Below are positions 16,836 through 22,694 of a stretch of DNA of 22,694 nucleotides, piece after piece. The stretch comes from a virus. The notes below the pieces were generated by a model. That model was not told where the DNA came from, did no database searches, and was given only the letters and a program-made list of their open reading frames with translations. Location: IMG/VR virus record IMGVR_UViG_3300032116_006717, positions 1 through 22,694 of that record; one strand, written 5' to 3'. Position numbers and translations under genes: made by a program. Each line of letters starts with the position of its first letter. Within the stretch, counting starts at the first letter, position 1.

Positions 16836-18373
16836 TGACTTCTAGAAACTACGACTACATATTAAAAGTAAATACAACTACAGGGTTTAAGGCCGGTAAT
16901 ACTATTATAGGCGTTACTTCTCTAACAGAGGCAATCATAGCCAATGTAGATGTAGCTACTAGTAATATTAAGGTAAAACTATCTAATACGATTGCTGAAT
17001 TTCACGTTGGTGAACAGATATTCAGTAACTACATAGTTAAGACTACTAGTTCTAATACTCATGACATAGGCAACACTACTTCTACTTACACTCAACAAAC
17101 TACAGGAACTGCTACGGTTAGTGCTATTAACGTAAGCAAGTTTATTAAAGAGAAGAATAGTTTTGAGCAAAAGCCGCTGGTTAGACTATATACTATATAT
17201 TATCCTGGAGAGTGGTATCCTACTAATGAATATGGTAATCCAAGTGGAGACGGAGCAGGACTTGTCTGGCCTTATAGTTTTCCATTTAAATTCGCTGAAA
17301 TTCGCGGAGATTATATCTCAGACATAAACTATAGAGTTCATATGGGTGGTCAGGAGTTTATACCATATCCTATTAACAGCGGTGTCTTAAGCACAGATTC
17401 GTCTGGTAAAATAAATGACCTATCTATTACAGTATCTAACTTTGATAATCTTATAGGATCTCTTGTAGAAAACCCATTTCTTGTAGGTAATAATAGTACA
17501 GGATCTACCACTGCTTATGTTAACGGAGAATTAGTAAACGGCATAGATCCTAGAACAGTTCCTTCACATGGTAGTTACGATGCTAGCGTAAGGGAAGCCA
17601 GAGGACTTAATGCAGCATTTGATTATGATTCCACTTTATCTACTGGCGGAACTTGGACTAAACTAAAATTAGATTCTAGAGATCTCCTTGGTGCTGTTGT
17701 AGAGATAAAAACTACTTTTGCCAATTTTCTCGATGTGTGGCCTGAATACAGCACCGTATCAACTGAATCTTATAATGGATCTTCAAGTAATTTAATTAAT
17801 ATGGTAACTACTTTACCTTATAGAGTAGGAGATATTGTTACCAATAGTGTGACAGGTTCTAATAAATTTGAAATAGTAGCAATTAATCACCCATATCTAG
17901 TATGTAATACAGATGTAGGCGCTAATTTTATACCAGGATCTAACGTATTTATAGTAAATCAAGAACGTGATTCTGAAAACTATGTGCTAGATACTTTTAA
18001 AATTGATAGTCTTAGTGAATTAAATGAGCAAACTGCAACATTTTCATTAACCAGTTGGTTACAGTATTTTAAATTACAATTACCTAGACGTAAATTCTAT
18101 AAGAATGTCTGCCCTTGGGTGTATAAAGGAAGTGAGTGTCAGTATCCTACTGGCGGAACAGGTCTCATACCTGGATCTAACACTTTAATTGTATCTAATG
18201 GAACCTTATTAGCAGACGGAGCTACTGCTAATGGATTTTTTAATATTCGTAATGAAACTGTATACACTTTATCAGAAGACGTATGCGCTAAAAACTTACA
18301 GGCTTGTGAGTTACGAGGTAATCAATTTCATTTTGGAGGATTTCCTGGCACAGGAGGGACTTTACCAAGATAA
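16835..18373 (+). CDS. minor tail tip protein, lambda L-like with four conserved cysteines
   Basis: A 512-residue protein. Its C-terminus holds four cysteines (426, 435, 484, 491) in the setting typical of lambda gpL: NVCPWVYKGSECQY, then DVCAKNLQACELRGNQFHFG and GGFPG at the end. In lambda gpL this region binds an iron-sulfur cluster; the same is inferred here. Between the second and third cysteine lie about 48 residues of extra beta-like sequence. The first 100 residues and residues about 307-375 also look like beta insertions, with similar patterns (GFKAGNTIIG; YRVGDIVTNS). The core (about 115-300) contains the gpL-like strands LSITVSNFDN. Starts at a TAATG overlap; the next gene follows in the same way. 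It forms part of the tail tip around J. Confidence 0.8.
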   Translation: MTSRNYDYILKVNTTTGFKAGNTIIGVTSLTEAIIANVDVATSNIKVKLSNTIAEFHVGEQIFSNYIVKTTSSNTHDIGNTTSTYTQQTTGTATVSAINVSKFIKEKNSFEQKPLVRLYTIYYPGEWYPTNEYGNPSGDGAGLVWPYSFPFKFAEIRGDYISDINYRVHMGGQEFIPYPINSGVLSTDSSGKINDLSITVSNFDNLIGSLVENPFLVGNNSTGSTTAYVNGELVNGIDPRTVPSHGSYDASVREARGLNAAFDYDSTLSTGGTWTKLKLDSRDLLGAVVEIKTTFANFLDVWPEYSTVSTESYNGSSSNLINMVTTLPYRVGDIVTNSVTGSNKFEIVAINHPYLVCNTDVGANFIPGSNVFIVNQERDSENYVLDTFKIDSLSELNEQTATFSLTSWLQYFKLQLPRRKFYKNVCPWVYKGSECQYPTGGTGLIPGSNTLIVSNGTLLADGATANGFFNIRNETVYTLSEDVCAKNLQACELRGNQFHFGGFPGTGGTLPR

Positions 18374-18759
18374 TGGATTGGACTACATACTTATACCTGC
18401 CCTATGAAAGTTATAACTGTTTGACTCTTATAGAGAAGATATGTGAAGATCAAGGATATCGTATTCAGGGTATCGAAGAAATGAGTCAGTATCATTTCAA
18501 ACATAACTGGGGCTCTTCAGTATCTTACGAAGATATAGATAGATTTATTACACTTAATCAAGCAAAATTAGTAAATCTTTCAGACATACAAGAATTTGAT
18601 ATTATTCTTTTTAAATTGCGAGATATTAGACCACAACATTTCGGTGTTTATATTGGATTAAATAGATTTATTCATCATAGAAAATACATAAAAATTGATG
18701 AACTTAATCAAGAATATAGAGATAAGATAAAGTATATAATTAGATGGAAAGATATTTAA
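18373..18759 (+). CDS. NlpC/P60-like peptidase homologue, copy 1
   Basis: A 128-residue protein with the order of an NlpC/P60 fold: a helix with a Cys at its start (Cys16 in ESYNCLTLIEKI), then strands (FDIILFKLRD) and a His (89) in RPQHFGVYIGLNRFIHH. The downstream gene shows the same plan. NlpC/P60 enzymes cut peptidoglycan stem peptides; in lambda this domain forms the C-terminal half of tail tip protein K. In copy 1 the usual residue before the catalytic Cys (Asp) is Asn, so activity is less certain than in copy 2. It could be a structural relative that has lost activity. Confidence 0.65.
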   Translation: MDWTTYLYLPYESYNCLTLIEKICEDQGYRIQGIEEMSQYHFKHNWGSSVSYEDIDRFITLNQAKLVNLSDIQEFDIILFKLRDIRPQHFGVYIGLNRFIHHRKYIKIDELNQEYRDKIKYIIRWKDI

Positions 18760-19166
18760 AATACGAAGGATTTCCCTATAAACATTTAGGAGATAATCCA
18801 GATATAGGTATAGATTGTTTTAATCTCGTTCGATGGGTATATAAACACGAATTAGGTATAGAGATACCTCTATCTACTGCAGATTTTTGTAGTAATCCAG
18901 AAGAAAAATGGTATATAGAAACTAATAACCATTTGTTTGGTAAGCCTAGTGCTGAGAGAGCTGGGTTTAGGTCTGTTAAAACTCCGAAAGAATACGATAT
19001 GATTATTATGTCTATTGGAACTACCAATATTGCTAATCACTGCGCTCTCTATCTTGGTAAAGATAAAATTCTACAGACTATGATAGGTAATAACAGTTGG
19101 ATAGCTCCTTACGGTAGATATTATAAACAATATACGGTGGATATTTATAGATGGCATCAGTTTTAG
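18744..19166 (+). CDS. NlpC/P60-like peptidase, copy 2 (lambda K C-terminal-like)
   Basis: A 140-residue protein overlapping the previous gene by 16 bases and the next by 16. The motif GIDCFNLVRWVYKHELG puts the catalytic Cys at 25, in the D-C pattern typical of the family, and His99 lies in IANHCALYLGKDKILQT, the usual H-x-x-(L/I)-Y-(I/V)-G strand. The end matches copy 1 (YTVDIYRW; copy 1 YIIRW). Probable role: local peptidoglycan cleavage at the tail tip during DNA entry. With the JAMM protein next to it, it gives the two halves of lambda gpK as separate genes, here in reversed order and with one extra copy. Confidence 0.75.
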   Translation: MERYLKYEGFPYKHLGDNPDIGIDCFNLVRWVYKHELGIEIPLSTADFCSNPEEKWYIETNNHLFGKPSAERAGFRSVKTPKEYDMIIMSIGTTNIANHCALYLGKDKILQTMIGNNSWIAPYGRYYKQYTVDIYRWHQF

Positions 19167-19522
19167 AAAAATTAAAAGATCAAATGACTACTCATTTTAT
19201 TAATGAGTATCCTAGGGAGGCATGCGGTATAATAACTACTGACTGGGAGTATGTGCCTTGTAAAAATATCAGCGGATCTCCAAAAACTAATTTTATCTTA
19301 GATCCTGTTAGTTTATTACAATATGAAGATACTACGTGGGGCATAGTTCATTCTCATCCAGGAAGTGATAATCCTATACCTAGCGAAGAAGATATGGCCA
19401 GCACAGTTTTCGACTGCTACAAGTTTATAGTAGGGTTCAATAACCGTTTCTATATTTATTGGTATGATAAAAAACTAAAATCTCTTATGTATGAAGAGTT
19501 AGAAGAGCGACATCTTGTCTAA
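19151..19522 (+). CDS. JAB/MPN (JAMM) metallopeptidase, lambda K N-terminal-like
   Basis: A 123-residue protein with the JAMM zinc motif: GIVHSHPGSDNPIPSEED gives H67-x-H69-P, then Ser78 and Asp81 (H-x-H-x(8)-S-x-x-D), with Glu23 in PREACGII as the upstream Glu. In lambda K the JAB domain is N-terminal to NlpC/P60; here it follows as its own gene. Such phage JAB domains are thought to help process tail proteins or the cell wall. Ends at TAA 19520-19522, overlapping the start of the gpI-like gene. Confidence 0.8.
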   Translation: MASVLEKLKDQMTTHFINEYPREACGIITTDWEYVPCKNISGSPKTNFILDPVSLLQYEDTTWGIVHSHPGSDNPIPSEEDMASTVFDCYKFIVGFNNRFYIYWYDKKLKSLMYEELEERHLV

Positions 19523-20294
19523 TGTAACCGTATCATTTCATAAAAGTCTTTTACCTTACACTAATGGTATCAAACAATTAGAAATGACGACAGATGTCAT
19601 CTATTTCTTGTTTTTAAACTCTCTGAATCTATTTCCCGAGTTAGAACGTCTTGTAAGACATGCACGATTTAGTAAGCTTGAAGAGATAGCTATAATCCAT
19701 AAAGGTAAGTGTCTATCTCCCGAAGAGTTTTTATTCTTAGCTAAAGATGGAGAGACTTATCATATAGTTCCTATTTTTCGTGGTAGTGGACTTGAAGCTA
19801 TGGCTATAGGTTTTGCCATAGGTTTTGCCACTAGCTTTACTATATCTTTAGTGCAGGGAGCAAGTTTCGGTCAAGCTTTACTAAGAGGTTTAATAGGCGG
19901 AGCTGCAGGCGCCTTAGGGGCTGGAGCCTTTCAATCTTTTGGGACGGTTGCTTTAGAGGGAGCATCTTTAGCTACCGGTGGATTTGCTGCCTCAGGTATA
20001 ACAGCCCCAACAGTAGGATCTTATCTAGCCGCAGGACTTGCAAGCGCAGTGGGTAGTATAGCTCAAAATGTATTAGTTCCTATTAAACCTAAAATTAAAA
20101 GTATGGATTCTGCTGATTCTGGAGATAGGCGTAATAATGATGCTTTTGATAGCCAAATAAATACTGTGCACCCAAATCAATCTATACCACTTAATTATGG
20201 TATGTTAAGAGTAGCAGGGCAAATTATTAGTGCAGATGTAGATACTATATCTCACGATAAAGGTGCTATAATATCGGTGGCAAGCTATGTATAA
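19515..20294 (+). CDS. tail assembly protein, lambda I-like, copy 1
   Basis: A 259-residue protein. The N-terminus (about 1-90) is ubiquitin-like in strand order (NVTVSFHKSLLP ... ETYHIVPIFRGSG), followed by a Gly/Ala-rich hydrophobic part (about 93-185) with likely membrane or core helices, and the C-terminal segment RRNNDAFDSQINTV ... SIPLNYGMLRVAGQIISADV, like lambda gpI. gpI is needed for J-dependent tail tip assembly in lambda. The start chosen is TTG 19515: no in-frame ATG lies near, and its first residues (MSNVTVSFHK) line up with those of the paralogue (MYNIRFHK). Ends in AGCTATGTATAA, within which the paralogue starts. Confidence 0.75.
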   Translation: MSNVTVSFHKSLLPYTNGIKQLEMTTDVIYFLFLNSLNLFPELERLVRHARFSKLEEIAIIHKGKCLSPEEFLFLAKDGETYHIVPIFRGSGLEAMAIGFAIGFATSFTISLVQGASFGQALLRGLIGGAAGALGAGAFQSFGTVALEGASLATGGFAASGITAPTVGSYLAAGLASAVGSIAQNVLVPIKPKIKSMDSADSGDRRNNDAFDSQINTVHPNQSIPLNYGMLRVAGQIISADVDTISHDKGAIISVASYV

Positions 20295-20841
20295 TATACG
20301 CTTTCATAAAATATTATTACCATCCAATTCACAAACCCAAATATCAGCTGATATTCATAAAGTATCGGATCTTTTGTCTTATATTAAGAATCTTTATCCA
20401 AGTCTGGACAAATCTAGAATATTATTATTAACTACGGAATTTAAACCATTTCCAGATGCCTGGTTAACTAGAGACGAGATACCAGATGATCAAACGGGGT
20501 GTTATATAGTTCCTTTAATATGTGGAAACTTAGAGACAATAACAGCTTCTGTAGTAGGACAGGCTGTCGTAAGAGCAGTAGTAGGAACAGTTATTAGCTT
20601 TGCTCTAGGCGCAGTTATACAAGCTATTATGCCTAAGCCAAAAAGATCTGATACAGGTATAACAGATCAGGATAGAAGAAATAATGATGCTTTCGATGGT
20701 ATAATAAATACAGTTGACAGCAGTAATTCTATACCTTTAAACTATGGTATGTTGAGAGTTGGCGGCCAGATTATTAGTGCGGATGTAAATACTATTAATC
20801 ACGAAAAAGGTGATGTAATTAATGTATCAAGCTATGTATAA
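20124..20841 (+). repeat. direct repeat of 171 bases in the two gpI-like genes
   Basis: Bases 20124-20294 and 20671-20841 are homologous, each 171 bases long, encoding the conserved C-terminal 56 residues (from DRRNNDAFD to SYV) and a shared stop context AGCTATGTATAA. The bases between are not repeated. Confidence 0.85.
20287..20841 (+). CDS. tail assembly protein, lambda I-like, copy 2
   Basis: A 184-residue paralogue of the gene before it. The last 56 residues of the two are equal in length and 42 of 56 identical, with no gap, while the N-terminal and middle parts have diverged and this copy has a shorter hydrophobic part (LETITASVVGQAVVRAVVGTV, etc.). GGTGG (20276-20280) precedes ATG 20287. 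Its end repeats AGCTATGTATAA, so the J-like gene starts in the same way. Duplication is clear; whether both copies act in tip assembly is unknown. Confidence 0.75.
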   Translation: MYNIRFHKILLPSNSQTQISADIHKVSDLLSYIKNLYPSLDKSRILLLTTEFKPFPDAWLTRDEIPDDQTGCYIVPLICGNLETITASVVGQAVVRAVVGTVISFALGAVIQAIMPKPKRSDTGITDQDRRNNDAFDGIINTVDSSNSIPLNYGMLRVGGQIISADVNTINHEKGDVINVSSYV

Positions 20842-22694
20842 ATCTTACTATATTATAAACGGTAGATATGTGCCCTTTATCTCTGGAGGTAAAGGAGGAT
20901 GCTTCGCGGCAGGAACCCTTATAGATATTCCTGGCGGTAATAAACCTATTGAAGAAATACGAGTAGATGATATAGTAATTAGCTTTGATCATTATGGTAA
21001 ACTATCAAAGAATAAAGTCATTCAAGTATTCGAGCACGACGAAGATGAGCTAGTAGATATTTCTTTTTGGAATGGTAGTTTTAAAATAACACCTAATCAC
21101 TGGGTTTTAAATGAGAATATGGCTTTTACAGCTATAGGTAATTTACAAATAGATGATGTCTTAGTTGATAGATTAGGATATTATAGACCTATCTTAGAAA
21201 TTAAAAATATAGGTAAAAGTAAAGTATATAATTTTACTGTAGAAAATGATCATACCTATATAGCCAACGGCATTCGCGTGCATAATAAGGGTGGAGGAAA
21301 GGGAGCTTCTCCAGCTCCTGCTGTGGAGGCGCCTAATTCTCTATTTTCTACTGATATTTTCTTTGGCACTTTAGCTTTAGGAGAGGGACCAGTATATCGT
21401 ATTAATCCTAATGGACCTCAAGATATAGAATTTAACGAATCTACTATAGACGACTTAATAAAAATAGATGGTGATGGAACTGTAAATACTGAACTATTCT
21501 ATACGGCACAGTCAACAGGGACAGTTACAGGTAAAGGATTGCCAGCTAGTTTAGGTAGATTTGCTGGTAAAACTGTAACGCCTCAAGGACTAAACTCTCC
21601 AGTAAGTCTTAAAAAGGGTAATTTAGAGAGTATACCTAAAGTAGTTGTTACACAAAACACGAGTCAAAGCGCCTGGGATAGCTTAGAATTTAATTTCTTA
21701 ATCTCTGGGCTGCAAAGTATGGATAACAACGGTAACGTCAGTGGTTACTCGGTAGGTGTTAAAATAACTATTTATGACTATACAGGAGCTAATATACTTA
21801 AAGACGAAAACGGGGATGATTTAATAATAGAAAAAACTATATCAGGAAAAACTAATACTAATTTTAAATTTCAAATCTCAGCTATTATACCTGATAATGT
21901 TAAGAGTGGAAATGGATATCAGTTTAAAATTGAAAAAATTACTGATGATTCAGATAGCTCTAAAATACAAGATACTATACAGTTTGTTGGATGGGATGAA
22001 ATAAAAAACTCTAAACAAGTCTATCCTAGAACAGCACTGCTAGGATTTGCTTTAAAATCTACCGCTGAATATTCAGGCTCTATTCCTACTGTTACTTCGC
22101 TTGTAAAAGGCCTTATAATAAAGGTTCCTAGTAATTATAATCAACCTGTATTAGCTACAGGAGAAATTGATTGGAGAGAGTTAGAAACTCCTACTTCTGG
22201 CGCTCTTTCTTACACTACTTGTGGATATAGCTTAGAAAATCCAGGATCTTCTACTCAGCTTACAGAAGCTAATCCCATAATTTATAAAGGATCCTGGGAT
22301 GGTACTTTCGTCTATAAATGGACTCAGAATCCTATATGGGTTCTATATGATTTATTAACTAACCAGTCTTACGGATTAGGAATACCAGAAGGTAACATAG
22401 ATAAGTTTAAATTCTACAAGATAGCTCAATATTGTGATGCAGTTGACCCTAAGACAGGTAGATTTACAGGAGTCACTGGATATGCAGACAGCACCTTTAG
22501 AAGTAAACCTAGAGGTAAATTTACCACAGTAAGAGAAAATCAAATTGGAGTTAGTTTAGGAACTCAGATCATAGAGCGCAGATTTACTTGTAATATATCT
22601 CTTAACAGCCAAAAACAAGTTATGGATATTATTAATCAGATTACTGCTATATTTAGAGGTATCTTGTTCTACTCTGGCGGAAAGATCTCATTAA
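20822..22694 (+). CDS. host-specificity tail tip protein, lambda J-like, with N-terminal Hint domain (partial)
   Basis: Open to the window end: 624 complete codons. Residues 1-26 end in SGGKGG. Residues 27-155 are a Hint domain: Cys27 in CFAAGTLI, T90-x-x-His93 in ITPNHWVL, His144 in VENDHTYIANGIRVHN, ending His154-Asn155. Residue 156 (+1) is Lys. After it KGGGKGASPAPAVEAP corresponds to the Gly/Lys start of lambda J (MGKGSSKGH...), then a J-like part (FGTLALGEGPVY; NPIWVLYDLLTNQSYGLGIP). J forms the tail tip and binds the receptor. Start: AGGTGA (20808-20813) suits ATG 20822; ATG 20834 (Met5) is the position matching the previous junction. Carboxyl end is outside the window. The Hint block may cleave off itself, leaving a J beginning near Lys156. 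Confidence 0.85.
   Translation, partial: MYQAMYKSYYIINGRYVPFISGGKGGCFAAGTLIDIPGGNKPIEEIRVDDIVISFDHYGKLSKNKVIQVFEHDEDELVDISFWNGSFKITPNHWVLNENMAFTAIGNLQIDDVLVDRLGYYRPILEIKNIGKSKVYNFTVENDHTYIANGIRVHNKGGGKGASPAPAVEAPNSLFSTDIFFGTLALGEGPVYRINPNGPQDIEFNESTIDDLIKIDGDGTVNTELFYTAQSTGTVTGKGLPASLGRFAGKTVTPQGLNSPVSLKKGNLESIPKVVVTQNTSQSAWDSLEFNFLISGLQSMDNNGNVSGYSVGVKITIYDYTGANILKDENGDDLIIEKTISGKTNTNFKFQISAIIPDNVKSGNGYQFKIEKITDDSDSSKIQDTIQFVGWDEIKNSKQVYPRTALLGFALKSTAEYSGSIPTVTSLVKGLIIKVPSNYNQPVLATGEIDWRELETPTSGALSYTTCGYSLENPGSSTQLTEANPIIYKGSWDGTFVYKWTQNPIWVLYDLLTNQSYGLGIPEGNIDKFKFYKIAQYCDAVDPKTGRFTGVTGYADSTFRSKPRGKFTTVRENQIGVSLGTQIIERRFTCNISLNSQKQVMDIINQITAIFRGILFYSGGKISL

Noticed and set aside
20900-21289. 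Classical splicing intein
   Set aside because: The residue after His-Asn is Lys rather than Cys, Ser or Thr, so the usual trans-esterification step lacks its nucleophile; cleavage or an atypical reaction is more likely.
1-22694. CRISPR arrays, IS elements, integrase or attachment sites
   Set aside because: No regularly spaced repeats, transposase, integrase or tRNA-end duplication was seen; the window is all structural genes.

Overview
The window is a continuous stretch of the structural (head and tail morphogenesis) module of a tailed dsDNA phage or prophage. It has a siphovirus-like plan with a long non-contractile tail of the lambda type. All real genes lie on the + strand, mostly joined by 1- to 20-base overlaps. 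DNA is AT-rich, and minor genes favour AGA for Arg. The capsid and tail-tube genes are richer in CGT/CGC codons, as expected for heavily translated genes. Ribosome binding sites are of the AGGAG type. The lambda-like tail-tip set (M, L, K-type hydrolases, I, J) makes a Gram-negative host plausible, but nothing in the window identifies the host. No terminase, integrase, lysis or replication gene is visible; they would lie outside.

Head (1-4950): HK97-type portal; an in-frame fusion of prohead protease, a long acidic/His-rich linker and the major capsid protein (MCP), with a strong internal start that should also make the MCP alone; then a beta-helix-like protein, probably a capsid decoration, closed by a clear Rho-independent terminator.

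Neck and tube (4952-9993): a gp6/gp15-like connector split by a LamG-like domain; a large putative neck protein; two tandem tail-terminator-like paralogues; a candidate extended -10 promoter; the major tail tube protein.

Intergenic RNA (9997-10110): a compact, GC-rich RNA with a hairpin and a four-way junction whose loops are complementary over 6 bases (predicted kissing loop). It is the least explained element here.

Tail assembly (10126-15894): tail assembly chaperone pair linked by a textbook -1 frameshift site (A AAA AAC plus a 14-bp stem-loop), then a 1662-residue tape measure predicting a tail of about 250 nm.

Tail tip (15894-22694): M-like and L-like (four-Cys) minor tail proteins with extra beta domains; two NlpC/P60-like hydrolases and one JAMM metallopeptidase as three overlapping genes (a dispersed version of lambda K); two gpI-like paralogues sharing a conserved 56-residue C-terminus; and the start of a J-like host-specificity protein with a Hint (intein-like) domain near its N-terminus, ending His-Asn with Lys at +1. 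J is cut by the window end.

Two themes recur: tandem duplication of tail genes (terminator, NlpC/P60, gpI) and grafting of extra domains (LamG, beta repeats, Hint) onto conserved virion proteins.
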